Source: Tubulanus polymorphus
Taxonomy: Eukaryota; Nemertea; Palaeonemertea; Tubulaniformes; Tubulanidae
Direction: 5' to 3'
Length of the DNA stretch: 64,000 bases
Assembly (NCBI RefSeq): GCF_964204645.1
Contig: NC_134025.1
Span: forward strand, 27,744,001 to 27,808,000
This document shows, piece after piece, positions 49,532-61,048 of the stretch (positions are counted from its first letter, which is position 1; each line of letters starts with the position of its first letter). Under the pieces are notes generated by a model. The model ran no database searches. It was not told the DNA's origin and worked only from the letters and a program-made list of their open reading frames with translations. The position numbers were made by a program, and so were the translations under genes.

Positions 49532-52397
49532 ATGCCTCCTCCCCCAAAGGTAAGATGTTCATCATTCGTATTTACGAGTGCAAAGTACTTTTTTCAAAAC
49601 TAATCACCATCTTATTTCAAAACTAATCAAAATTTCTTTCGCAAGACTTGAAACAACTTTCGACTCCTAGTTGTGTTACGAAAAATTGGCCGTACTAATG
49701 ATTTCAAAATTCGTATTTTGTATTATGCCTGTGAACCTAAACTGAATATTTTTAGATAGCGTGATTCATTTTATTTGGCGTTCAAAGTTCATGAATGTGT
49801 AAGCATTTAATTTTAGAAATTCTAAGCGCAAAAAATATCCTCTCTTCAGCTCTCATCGCGAACGATGTTGAATAACACGAATGACAGGTGCAGAAGTATC
49901 CGTTCTATCATATCAAATGAATGAAGGATTGAGTTATCTGAGGAAGAATTTAGACTGTTCCGATATTAATGCCTCGCGGTTAGCACCGGCCTTCATTTTA
50001 ATAGAAAATGTACAGAATACAAATAACTATATATTTCATAATTCTAAAAAAGCTTTCAACTGAAGCAAAAACCAAACTGAACGCAGTGACGAGAATACAC
50101 ATATGCCTGCTTCTTGAAAAGCAACGCTTTTTGGTACCAGGATGCCAGTCAGTACAGGGCGCCATATAAACTATAAATAGTCAGCATTTGTAGGAAGAGA
50201 AAAACACCTAAGAGTTTCCGTTAAACTACTGAACGAATGAACGAGAAACTTTCTTACTTTCCCTAATTATATCGAGAATGTAACGGGACGAAACACTACG
50301 TTAGATATGTCAGAGGTTATCCTCCTATAAGAGTATCTCTCGTTGGAACCGCTGGAAAATTTGGTATTACTCGGATCGCTTTTGCATTCGTTCTATCCCT
50401 AGATAAACATTAACCACGAATTAATATTAATATTTGTAATCATTGCAATAATCAAGCAAAACCGTTCTCTGCTGAAATGATTGCCACCAAGCTAAACAGA
50501 CGCAGCTGTATTCCGTTAACTACTCGTCGGTTCTTGCCGCATGCTGGGTGAAAGTTTTCTTAACTTCATTACGTGTGGTAGCCTGTTTAGATGTTATTGT
50601 TATATCATATTGGATTTATAAAAAAAGAATGTTATCTTACATAAAATAATCACGAAGAATACACACGGTCGTTACTTGGTGAAGTTCGGTTTTCCGAGTT
50701 TGGTGTTTGCTAACCTGAGTGGTGGCGGCTGGGGAAGGGTCTTTATTCAGCACGTAGGAACTACGTGTTTCCTCAATGTTACTTAGTCCCCATTTGAATA
50801 TCTAAATATATGATATACACAAAATCTAGCCCAGCCTTTTCGAACGGAGATATTTAGAATTTCGAGAATGTAAGAAAACGGTAGATCTTAACCGCAATTT
50901 GAATAAAGATGTTCAGGGAACAGTGGGAAGGCGAGATATTTATATCCTCGGATTTAGATATATCGGAGAATTTCTCGAGATTATTTACGGTATAGATCAA
51001 CAACTGTCGATATACGCCACCGCACTTACTACCTATAGCTTTACCAGTGATAGTTTGATAAACTTCTCCAGTTGCGATGAATCACAGCAATGCAGAAAAC
51101 TGCACACAGTTCCCAATCAAGAATTCTTTACCTTAATAAGATTCTGTTGGGGTTTAAGATATATATCCTTTAATTGTAATCATATATAAAAAGCAATTAA
51201 TTGAGACTAGTGGCAGACCCAAAATATGATGATTTAACAGGTAGAATCTGTTAATCTGACGTTCTGAAAAGATTAATTCTATTCATCTTCGGAGATTCAT
51301 AATTTCATGTAAAAAATTTTGAATAAAACTACGATGATAGATAAAAGTTATCAATCCAAAACGTCAGTTAAACAGATTTGTGGGTCTTCTATTTAAGTAA
51401 TTTATCAACTATTCTGAAACTTCTCTTTTGCAGAGAGACCCTGAAGCTGAAAAGCAAGCTATGGAGTGGATCGAAGCAATTTTGGGGAAAAAGTTCGATG
51501 GACCTTTCGATGATGTTTTGAAGAATGGGGTGGTTCTTTGTCAGTTAGTATATATTATCATTATCTATACATCTATCGATGGTTTGAACTATCAATCATA
51601 AATACATGCTGAAATTAACCTCAAAACGCTAGAGACTTCGCATGATAAAAATAAATCATTTATTAGTTTCTCTTACGTCGATGAATAGTGTTTACGTAGA
51701 TACGAACACGAATAACCTCTCCTAGCTTTACATACAAAACATCACTCCTATGAACAGAGTTTATCTTGTAAAACATCGCTGCGCAAAACTTGCCTTCATC
51801 TTCAGCAAGTAGACCCCTTCAATACCAGTTATATAAAAAAACCATGATAAGGGTATACTCGATATTACGGAAGCATATACAGATAATTCACTTTCTCAAA
51901 TTGACCGATATTTTCTTTTTAGATTAATTAATAAACTTGCTCCTGGAAGTGTGAAGAAAATTGCTGAAAAGGGAATGGATTTCAAACTGATGGAGAACAT
52001 ATCAGCCTTCCAAGCTGCCGTGAAAAAATACGGTGTCGAAGACGAGACGTTTCAAACTGTAGATCTGTGGCAAAAGAAAAATATTTCAGCCGTGACGAAA
52101 TGTATCTTTGCCCTCGGAAGAGTGGTAAGTCAAAAAGCCACGAAGACCCCACTAAACGTCCATCGCTATAACCAACGTCTAGATTTACAGAAAGTTGGCT
52201 TTTCTCTTTAGGCCCAGAAGCATCCTGAATTCAACGGCCCGATACTTGGTCCAAAAGAATCTGACGCAAATAAACGGGAATTCACCGAAGAACAATTGAG
52301 AGCTGGTGAGGGACATGTCGGTCTGCAGGCAGGCTTTGCGGGAGGTGCGAGTCAAGCGGGACAAAGTTTCGGTAAACAGCGAATGATCCAGGACTGA
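49532..52397 (+). CDS. Calponin-like protein 1 (myophilin/transgelin family), 4 exons
   Basis: Exons 49532-49549, 51434-51543, 51923-52124 and 52212-52397 join in phase to 171 residues. The N-terminus is very short (MPPPPK). A single calponin-homology domain spans about 9-112, with MEWIEAILG, FDDVLKNGVVLCQLINKLAPG, FQAAVKKYGV, FQTVDLWQKKNISAV and CIFALGR. One calponin-family repeat lies at about 144-168 (GHVGLQAGFAGGASQAGQSF, followed by GKQ). This is the layout of transgelin/myophilin rather than true calponin, which has three repeats and is longer; transgelins are usually about 190-200 residues. Known role: actin-filament binding and cross-linking, prominent in muscle. The sequence does not tell muscle from non-muscle expression. 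Confidence 0.93.
49550..51433 (+). other. Intron 1 of calponin-like gene 1 (1.9 kb)
   Basis: No exon is seen. It contains a small inverted repeat CACGTAG-GAA-CTACGTG at 50751-50767. In mesodermal genes of this family first introns often hold enhancers, but nothing here proves that. Confidence 0.5.
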
Positions 52398-52575
52398 AGT
52401 TCGTGATGAAAATAATCTCTGTTTCGATTTCTGATTCATACAAATACTTTCGTAGTAGGCATTAACGGTTAATAGTTGAAAAGTTTCAATTTTTCATAAA
52501 TATTTCACTCTCTTCCACCTTGTTCATTTATCGCGTCTTCATTTTTACCCTCGACACTTATTCGGTTAAATTACA

Positions 52576-52581
52576 AATAAA
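52576..52581 (+). terminator. Poly(A) signal of calponin-like gene 1
   Basis: AATAAA 179 bases after the stop codon, the first one downstream. Confidence 0.55.
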
Positions 52582-52671
52582 CTAAAAGTAATGTAAAAAT
52601 CGTGAATTATATTCATGCTTACTTGTTTTTTTTTTTGGATTTTTCTTCGTCATCGACATCGTAAGTGAATT

Positions 52672-53043
52672 CAGGGGTAGATCCAGCCACCACTCTTAAG
52701 GGTGATACAACTTATAAAAAGGGACATAATCCACGACAAACGAGGGGTCTCTGAAATTTTGAAAATTAACTGCTTTGTGGTTTAATTTCCAAACAATTCC
52801 TGATGCAAAGTGCTTTCTATAAAATTTGAACTGCGTTGATATTTAGTTTCCAGGCAATAAAAATGAAAGAACATGTGTCTTTCTGTTTAAAATAATCTGC
52901 CTCGTCTTGTAAAAATGTGCCCTTTTCTACTTATGGGATTGATAGGAACGACTAAATGTAAGCACTTTTATTTTGGGGATGAAAAATGTTAAAAAGTGCA
53001 CGGAATTATCGTGACGGTGGTGCTACGTCTGAATCCGCGCCTG
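52672..53043. mobile_element. hAT-like nonautonomous element (copy B)
   Basis: Terminal inverted repeats CAGGGGTAGATCCAG and CTGAATCCGCGCCTG bound 372 bases between calponin-like gene 1 and the EF-hand gene. The interior has no open frame of note and does not obviously match copies A and D. No clear 8-bp target duplication is visible, so the assignment rests on the end sequences. Confidence 0.5.
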
Positions 53044-53283
53044 ATATTACTTCTTTTGCTATGATCTTGCGCTGGTTTAACCCTTTATTTTTACGAACAA
53101 TAACTATCAAATGCCTACTGTGAATGAATTCAATTGAGGTCATCTAACAAAAATACGAAAAAACTGGATTCTCCTGACAACGACTTGAAATTTTCAATAA
53201 AGGTTTACATTACTACATAACATATACGTCTAGTAAAAACTAAGAGATAGATTATCATATATATAAATCTATACTGCAAAACA

Positions 53284-54733
53284 ATGTCTAAACGGACACC
53301 AACTACATCGGCGAATAAAGAGGCCGGACTTCCAGCGGAGCAGCATCGAACATCAAACAGCAACGAAGGACAAAAAACTGTGAATAATGCGAGACCAAGT
53401 ATTCAACCTGGAACTCAAAGACTAAGTTTACAACCGGCATCAAGAAGAACCAGTACTAAACCCCAAACCGGTCAATCTAAAAGTTCAAACAAATCAACGA
53501 AGGTAAGAAGCGTTGAGTGAAGATTTTCATTCCGGAGGCGGCTCGACTTGATTATAACCCGTCTGTTAATGAAGCCGCCCGAACTTTTCTCATTTTGCTG
53601 TTTTTTATGGTATTGTATGACCTGGTGTCTGAATTTACTGAACAGAAATAGAAAACCATCCAGAAAGACCGAAAATCTATTCTATCATATTGAAATCATT
53701 ACATTATTACATTATTTCAGTCTTTTGACTGAACTAATATTAGTCATTAGTCATCATGGGCTCTTGTTATTGTCCTCGTGAGCAGTGACTGTCCAGTCGT
53801 GGTCACTGGTTGTCATGGTAAAACGTAAACAATACTGTAAGGAAACGCTATGGTAGGTTCGAACTGGACTCGAAACCGGCTCTGAGGTTATTGATATTAT
53901 TGTATACGAATCTTAATTTTTTGTGTATGTATCTGTCTGTTATTTAGGGAAATGAACAAGCATTGCTATCTCCAGAAAATAGGCAGAAATATTCCGTCTG
54001 TAAGTTATCTCAAGTCCATAATTGTTAATCCAGTTCACCCTGATAGTAAATCCATTTGAATCTCTAACATAGTACGAACATTGGACATTTTACAGTTACC
54101 GATGAAGAGGTAAAAGGGCTGACGAAACTTTATCAAACATTGGATAAGAGCGGGGGCAAAGAAGGAATTGTGTTAGAGTTGTTCATCAGTCTTCCCGATT
54201 TCGTCGGTTGTCCGTTTATTCGGCGCATTTGTGAAATTCATATTCCGAAAGGCACTGATAAGATCAGCCCAGAGGCTTATATGGATATATTGGCCGTTCT
54301 GTCTCCTAAAGCAGCCATAGATATGAAAAGGAAATGTGAGTTCAGTTCAAACATGTAAAACCTCGCGTATCAATTGGAAAAGAATTGGTACGATTGTATT
54401 TTTCATTTTCAGTGGCGTTTAATGTTCTGGATATTCACAATCAAGGAGTTTTACGACACGATGAAATATTCCGCATGTTTAAACTGATCTTTCGTTCGGC
54501 ATTGACAGATAACCAGATTCTCGACCTGGTACTGAGAGTTTTAAATAGAGGAGATATTGAAACTAGAGGCATGCTTACGTATACCGATTTCAACAGGGTA
54601 CGATTTCTACTTCACAAAACCTGTCCTGTATTTTGTAAAGCGTAATTTTAGTGTCATCATTTCCTCTGGTTTCAGTTGACGAGTGATTCTGATATCCACG
54701 CAAGATTTACAGCTAATCTTCAACTTCCTTAGG
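53284..54733 (+). CDS. Calcineurin-B/CIB-like EF-hand protein with degenerate calcium loops, 5 exons
   Basis: Exons 53284-53502, 53949-54000, 54096-54335, 54413-54597 and 54677-54733 join in phase to 250 residues. Residues 1-90 are a basic, Ser/Thr/Gln-rich, probably disordered extension without an N-myristoylation start (MSKRT). Residues 91-250 follow the calcineurin B topology: an LTKLYQTLDK helix, LFISLPDFVGCPFIRRI (as in LSLPELQQNPLVQRV), SPEAYMDILAVLS, LAFNVLDIHNQGVLRHDEIF, and a final TSDSDIHARFTANL resembling LDIHKKMVVDV. Loop 1 (107-118) and loop 2 (139-150) lack the ligand pattern. Loop 3 (177-188, DIHNQGVLRHDE) keeps positions 1, 6 and 12. Loop 4 (218-229) has D1, E3, G6 and D12 but Arg at 5. 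Calcium binding is thus doubtful or weak. No specific orthologue is recognised. Confidence 0.8.
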
Positions 54734-54789
54734 ATGTGATCCAGTGCAGCGCCAGAGTCTAGTCGCATTTTCCATGTATCATTTTTTCA

Positions 54790-54795
54790 AATAAA
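54790..54795 (+). terminator. Poly(A) signal of the EF-hand gene
   Basis: AATAAA 57 bases after the stop codon, giving a short 3' UTR. Confidence 0.6.
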
Positions 54796-55513
54796 TAATT
54801 CATTTCATAAGAGGCGTTTTTGCGTCTCTCCGAAGCTACTAGATTCATAGATCCAATATCAAAACAAAAATGCAAATCATCTTATATTAAATAATCATTT
54901 ATCATATCATTATAATGTAATTACATACATTACATTTATGCATTATTCATCAAAATGTTGACAATTCGATGTCGCTGTAATTACATGAAGCATCTATAAA
55001 TCGCATATAAAGTGCAGCCTCTCATAACATCCACTAACTACAGAAACTAATACTGTTGTTAATGCTAAAATAAATAACTATCATTGTCAATGTACAAGAC
55101 ACAGTATTTTTAGTGCAGTGACAGAAAACCAAAAATGATAACTCAACACATGTACAAAGCACCAGCATTCTTGCATATGAAATTTTTTAGCCCCGAAGAG
55201 AGAAGAATGTTCATCGCCTAAATATTTCAATCATAGTTACTAAGTCGCACATAATGTGGTTTTAATGGAATTGATAAAACCGAGTGGAATATTGAACTAT
55301 TACACAGCACACATTGAAACCGAGAGGGAGCTACACTTATTATTTCACGAATTCAACACACATTTTATCCAAATATTCCAAATATCCACCGGGTTTCACT
55401 CGATTTGTCAGGAATCTTGAATTAATCAAAAAGTTCAATAGATTTCAACAAAGATCTATTACACGTTACTGTGTCTTTCTTTCATCTAATTATTGCCAGT
55501 AGTAAAAACTGCC
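54796..55513. other. Intergenic, convergent 3' ends of the EF-hand gene and MTCH2
   Basis: Very A+T-rich, with tracts such as ATCATTTATCATATCATTATAATG. No gene or recognisable element is present. Confidence 0.5.
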
Positions 55514-55519
55514 TTTATT
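55514..55519 (-). terminator. Poly(A) signal of MTCH2
   Basis: AATAAA on the minus strand about 95 bases beyond the MTCH2 stop codon. Confidence 0.5.
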
Positions 55520-55613
55520 TCGACCATCGTTTTCTATGTACATATACTGCATGTTTTGTACCTGTCCGCGCGATGTTAGAGACGATAAATAATTTCGTTT
55601 TTAGCGTCTAATT

Positions 55614-57734
55614 TCAATGGCTGAATATGTCTTTTGCTGGCACGCGTTGTCCATCTTGACGAATGATAACTGGTCCCCGATAATAACGCATGAACAAACT
55701 CGATCCACGTTTCAGTTCACCCTGTAAATAAATTCCCATACAAATATTACCAACTGCACAAACAGAAACATTTTTTAACGAATTCTCTGATTTTTTTACT
55801 CTTTTTTACCAGACACGTGTTACCTGCTACAATTTTAATACTACTGTTATGATAAACTTACCATACGACTCAAATGCGCCCAACAATCTTGCCATGAAGT
55901 ATAATTCGGCATGTGTGGTGGAGTTCCAGCAGCCAGTCTGTAACAATATCAAACACATATGAATGGTAGTTTTTTAGAAACAATACGAAATATTCAGTTG
56001 CGATATGTTGAATGCATAAAATACCTACCCACTGTTGTTAACAGACATAACATTAGCGACCAATTGGAATGGATAAGTGAAATGAGTCACCAATAACTGA
56101 AAATATGACGGAAAGCTCGCATACATTTCAATGCATATAGGGATAAACATGTGTGCGAAAGTAAAATGAATTCATGATAAATTACTTACTCCAGACGCTA
56201 TACTCGTGTAAGGCATCAAATTCTGTAATTCAAACAATATTTTACACTAAGTGATAGCAATAGATTTACTGGAATCTTTTTACATTCGTAATATATTTAC
56301 ACACCTTATCTTCAATTGTATAGTTATTGATTATATATGTAGTAAAATTCGCTAACCAAATCGTCAGTACTTCTGCTGCTAACCTCGGTATTATACCACT
56401 AAAATCAATAAACAAACAATTCACTTAGACCTCGAATACCCGATTCCAAAGAGCCACATTCTTTTACTTACGCAAAAAAACCCAAAATTCCCTCTTTTTC
56501 ATAAATATCTTGAAACGAACTGAATACTGAACTGAAAAGATAGAAAAGTGTTGAATTTACACCTTTGAATGACAATGACGTCAATTTTTTAAAGGGAATA
56601 TTTGTATTTACTTGTATTGTGTTTCTCGTCCAATAAACTGAGCCATACTTCTCACCATTATCACTACGAATAATCAAGGTCATGTTTTAAGATAGAATTT
56701 TACGAATAAACTAAAACTTCATAATTCGATTTATTTACAGTATTTACCTTGGAAGGGTTGATTAACGATGATACCCGCAACTCTAGCTACCGTTTCTTTT
56801 GATGTCTAAAACATATCAAGAAATTATTGAGCACCGGTAATCTAACTAAGGCAAAAACACCCTCTTCCACTTTCTACAAATTCTACTTCTATAACACTCA
56901 CATCTTTAACAAATTTTCTAAGAGATTTGATTATTGTGTCTTCATCATCACCATCTAGTTCGGCTTTGACTTCATTCTCCTCTTCCGAAAAAAGATCTTC
57001 CAGTTTCTAGGGAAAAGTATTTGATTGTTCCGTTTAAGAATTTCTTACAAAATATAATCTATTCTCGGATTTGGGTCGACTAAGACCTGAACTACACAAT
57101 AAGAGGACCTAAAATGCGCGCAATCAAATTCAAGTTTTGTTTTTACCTCATTTACGTAATTTGTAGCGAAAGTTGAAAGCACACCTCCATAAATGCGAGG
57201 TACGAGACCTCGGTACATTCCAAAAAATCCATCAACACTTTTTATGTACTTAACTAAAATACAGATGACAGTGGACACCAATGTACAGCGAAGAAACAAA
57301 CCGGTAATGCCTTTTTAGGCTTGATCATTTTGACATTTTTGATTTTGCGATTTTCACTACTGATTCTTTAACGAAAACCACTTACTGTATTTGAAGACGT
57401 TGGGATAGGCCAAAGCTTCCTTGCCAAAGAAAGTTGTCGTAGGTTTTGGAGCAATTGGTTCATGTCCGAGCTGAAAGTATTATCATGTATGTATCACATC
57501 GTATATTTTAGGGAGGAACGGACAAAACACAGACTATTTATTGAGAGGAAACGGAGAGAAAAATGCAAGTTGTGATTATGTCGCGAGGTTTTTTACCTGA
57601 ATCAATGTTTTAGCATATCCGATTGGATGAAATACAGAAGTAACAACGATGCCCGACAGCACCTGCACCGGAGTTGTCGAGAATTGCTGCATTCCAGCAG
57701 CGGGATTTTCGACTTGACCTCTGCTGGCAGCCAT
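55614..57734 (-). CDS. MTCH2: Mitochondrial carrier homologue 2, 12 exons (complete)
   Basis: Exons on the minus strand: 57734-57597, 57470-57386, 57253-57147, 57006-56902, 56805-56748, 56663-56612, 56531-56472, 56398-56305, 56222-56190, 56096-56029, 55937-55862, 55721-55614. All phases fit, giving 327 residues (human 303). Diagnostic blocks: HPIGYAKTLIQ and GHEPIAP (as LMYVKVLIQVGYEPLPP), GFFGMYRGLVPRIYGGVLST, QPFQVIMVRSMAQFIGRE, EKEGILGFFAGIIPRL, TYPFQLVANVMSVNNSGLA, SWQDCWAHLSRM and GELKRGSSLFMRYY. The carrier motif Px[DE]xx[KR] is degenerate (PIGYAK), as is normal for MTCH. Known role: outer mitochondrial membrane protein of the SLC25-derived fold that inserts tail-anchored proteins and recruits tBID. 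Residues 111-145 form a very acidic linker, longer than in vertebrates. The start has a strong context (AACAATGG); an in-frame ATG at 57803 is less likely. Confidence 0.95.
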
Positions 57735-58496
57735 TGTTAAATAACACGATAATGCGATAGATGGCGTATTGGTTTGGAGTGTTGAAACGTGTTCGAATCC
57801 CATTCATTTCCTGAAATGCTCGAATTTTCTGGATCACGATTTCTGTACGCGGAAATTGTTCCATATATCGGTTAATTCATTCCAACAACAAATTCTAAGC
57901 GAAGAAATTGTAGAAAACCTGAAAGGTGTAAAAGCCACCTCAGCTTTGCGCTCAAATAAATGTAAGGACAGGTTCGAAAAAAATCATTTTCCTCGCAAAC
58001 CCTGGCAAAGGTTACGAAAATCATGAAAAAGTATACTTTTTACATATGTCAGTGATAAACAGCTTAGAATTATGAATTTTACTCTAAAATGCTGCACATC
58101 CCTGGGACTCTTTATTCTAGTTGTACCTTGATGTTCTTTTCTGTTTCGACGTGAATGATTTCATAAAACAATGCCGAGAGTTTTTAAATAAATGAACTAG
58201 AAAATCTAACAAACCTTCTATTCTTGTTCCATACAAACTTTTGACGGCATAAATGAGCTATGTATAGTATTAATTTCGGCGCTATCGAGACAATGCAGCA
58301 CTGAATGGCTGTATTGTAATATTTAGGACAACATTTGATGACTAAAGGTTTTTAGACTCTCAATTGTGACAGTACCCTCATATTGTGGTTCACCGGTACT
58401 GAAACGGATCAATTCCTCCATAACTTTTTAGGATATTCATCATCTCTGGGGATTCCTTTACCTCGTTATTCGGATAAAAAGCCACAATAGCCAAAG
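57735..58496. other. Shared upstream region of divergent MTCH2 and calponin-like gene 2
   Basis: 762 bases separate the two start codons. The first 150 bases next to MTCH2 are less A+T-rich and probably carry its promoter. No TATA box stands out, and open frames on both strands are chance shadows. A common bidirectional promoter is possible but not shown. Confidence 0.45.
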
Positions 58497-61048
58497 ATGA
58501 GTTCCATGCGAGCACCGAAATCGGGATTAAGCCGTGATACGCATCAAAAGGTAAGGCAAATAAAAAGCTGCGGATGTCGTAATACATTTCTAAATAATTC
58601 TTCAAAATCACATTACGCGTTTTCATTTCAGATAATGAATAAATATGATCAAGATGATGGTTCATTGTGTCTGGAATGGCTGAGAGAAATTATTCTGGAG
58701 AATTTGTACAACGGAGAATACTTCGAAGAAATAGACCTGAATGGAGAGGCAGAAAGCTTCTATAGACAGCTCAAAGATGGATATGTGTTAGCTAGGTATA
58801 TTGCATAAAATCATTTTGTTTTTTTTTCAAATTCATTCGCCAATTTATTGCAAAATTCACAAAATCGTAAAAAGTCATGATCTCATGATCTGACTCAGTT
58901 GGTCTATAGACCTATGTGTAGGCCCTGTAGGAATGTATAGATGTTTCAAAGCGCGGGGAAATGAATGAATTTTATCAAAATAAAAAATGCTCTTTGTACG
59001 AGGTCGCATCAATGACGACAATTTGGGAGTTTTGCATTAAGTAGTCCATTTATCCACTGAATTGGACTCGACATAAGACCAGAGAAGATATTCAATGAAT
59101 TAACGGTTAAAAGGCAAAAATAGGCAGACACCCAGTGTCTTCGCAGGGGCGGACCCAGGAAATTTGGAAGGCTGAGTAAAGAAGAAAAGAAAAGGCATCT
59201 TTCGGATGAAAGCTGCGATTGCATAGGCAACTATCTGGGTACCACCTGCGTTATTAGATATTTTTGAAGAAAACGTCCGAACTGTTGCAATTTCTGAAAA
59301 CTTTGAAAAAATACATCCACGCAATTTCATGAGGATGAATTGTCAAATTTGCAGGTCATTACTATCTTTGTCTTGATGAAAAGGGCAACCTAAATTAGGA
59401 AGGCAGGGATCCTAAATCCGCCCCTGTTTCGTTGCATGTATCCCCAAAGCAAGGAAAGGATGTCACTTATAGCACGTTGACACCATTAAAATCATCATTA
59501 TGTCACAGCGGGTCTGGTGTAACAGCAATCACGCCGTTTCGCCTTCTAAATTACCCGTAATACAACGATTATCTGAAATTACTGAAAATTAGGCTACTTG
59601 ATATATTTATAACGAATTATCATTGCAGATTATTTGATTTAGTGCGTGGCTTTTCTCTCGTTACAGCTCAAACTTCAACCATATTTTACCTCCTCTCAGC
59701 CAAATATAAATCAGGCGACACGATTTGTTTGGTGAATGATAATGAATAAATTTCTATCCGCCAAGGTTATAGTGACATCACGCACATTGTACAGAATTAC
59801 TGAGACAAACGCTAAACCTTGGAGTAATCATTTCCAATGATTACTCCAAGGCTGAACCATCCTGCGCCGTCATCGCGTGTCTAACATAGGATTCGATTCC
59901 CGGATCCAAATGGGAATTAAATGAGCTTTACTCATTAATTCTCGTTGATTAATATTGAATGTAGTTCATGCTTGTATACACGGTATTTACAGTCCTGTTT
60001 TGATCGCGGTTCTTTTAATTTTCAGATTAGCAAAAGCGCTCTTACCAAACAGCGTTCCCGACTCAAAGTTACGGCAACGCCCAACATTGCATTTCAAACA
60101 AATGGAACTTATAGAATATTTCTTAATCGCAGCACGAGATTTCGGCGTCAGTGACCAGGAAGTATTTCAAACTTGTGATTTATACGAACGACAAAATCTC
60201 CATCAAGTGGTTGTGTGTTTAATGGCTTTAGCGAGAAAGGTTAGCTTTGTGTTTACTACTAATTATAGGCTTTTGTTCATTCACACTGAAATGTTTCCGG
60301 TATTTTGGTGCGTTTGAGTGTAGTTCGTTGCATTCCTTGTCTCAGATTCGGCACGGTCTGGGTAGGGGCCAATCTTGATCACAGCTTTATAGGCTGACAC
60401 GGGAAAGGGGAAGTTCATCTACAAGCTAGACCCAGCTATAGAATTCTGAAACGTTTTGACTTAGTAGTTAGAAGTTAAATTGATTTAAACCACGACTCGC
60501 ATGTCCACTGGCCCTGTTCCTTTTTTCTTAAATTAGGGATTGACAGATTTCGTTGATAATTTTTTACTCGACGCACCTGCCCGCAGGGTTAGTTCATCGA
60601 AATCCCCCGTTAGGGAACGGTTCGGTGCTGTGACCATGTTAGATGAGAATGGCGTTCGATAATGGGTTGACTTTGCACTCCCTGCCATTCGTGATGCTGA
60701 ATGGCGTTTGACAAAACAAAACATACTCTGATCACTTGGTATACATTCGTGGGAAACGGGTATCATATCTGGACTTTCTTACATACGTACATCTTCAGCC
60801 TTCATTGAGATGATTATTCTAATAAAGTTTGAATTCAAATCTTGTTAAATTTTAATGCATTTTATTTCCAGTGTAAGGATCGGGGAATGACGGGATTTGG
60901 ACCCAGAGAATCGCAAGCTAATGTACGCCGATTCTCGCAAGAACAGCTAAACGCAGGAAAGGGTTTCGTCAGTTTGCAGATGGGTTCGAACGCCGGAGCA
61001 AATCAGTCTGGCCTCTCTTTTGGTAAAACTCGTGGTATCGTTGATTAG
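58497..61048 (+). CDS. Calponin-like protein 2 (transgelin family), 4 exons
   Basis: Exons 58497-58550, 58632-58795, 60026-60239 and 60872-61048 join in phase to 202 residues, the usual transgelin length. An 18-residue basic N-terminal exon precedes one calponin-homology domain (about 28-143; CLEWLREIILEN, QLKDGYVLARLAKALLP, FKQMELIEYFLIAARDFGV, FQTCDLYERQNLHQVV). A single calponin-family repeat lies at about 175-200 (GFVSLQMGSNAGANQSGLSF then GKTRG). Known role: actin binding. Exon phases (0, 2, 0) and positions match calponin-like gene 1 exactly, though the proteins have diverged strongly. An earlier acceptor-like CATTGCAG near 59628 does not lead into a usable frame; the exon at 60026 does. 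Confidence 0.9.
59144..59426. mobile_element. hAT-like nonautonomous element (copy C)
   Basis: Ends CAGGGGCGGACCCAGG and CCTAAATCCGCCCCTG form a near-perfect terminal inverted repeat around 283 bases. The flanking octamers TGTCTTCG and TTTCGTTG agree at 5 of 8 positions, compatible with a worn 8-bp target duplication. The interior shows no transposase. Confidence 0.65.
59817..59851. repeat. Perfect 14-bp inverted repeat with 7-base loop
   Basis: CCTTGGAGTAATCA, loop TTTCCAA, then TGATTACTCCAAGG. The arms are perfectly complementary. CCAAGGTT about 60 bases upstream (59761) is the complement of the outer part of the left arm. It lies in intron 2 of calponin-like gene 2. Confidence 0.8.
60240..60871 (+). 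other. Intron 3 of calponin-like gene 2
   Basis: 632 bases without an exon. One minus-strand open frame of 77 codons (60533-60766) in a less A+T-rich patch has no recognisable motif and is probably chance. Confidence 0.5.

Larger units (their letters stand above)
58796..60025 (+). other. Intron 2 of calponin-like gene 2, with a mobile element and a hairpin
   Basis: 1.2 kb, holding the hAT-like element at 59144-59426 and the 14-bp stem hairpin at 59817-59851. No further exon is needed, because the phases on both sides agree. Confidence 0.7.

Noticed and set aside
50899-51189. Open frame of 96 codons inside calponin intron 1
   Set aside because: No family resemblance, and the calponin exons on both sides join in phase without it.
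57769-58026. Plus-strand open frame over the MTCH2 promoter
   Set aside because: Partly antisense to the MTCH2 start region, no motif, and no link in phase to calponin-like gene 2.
59620-59700. Acceptor-like CATTGCAG near 59628 as a calponin-like gene 2 exon
   Set aside because: The following sequence does not continue the CH domain, whereas 60026 gives the expected Leu-Ala-Lys-Ala-Leu continuation in phase.
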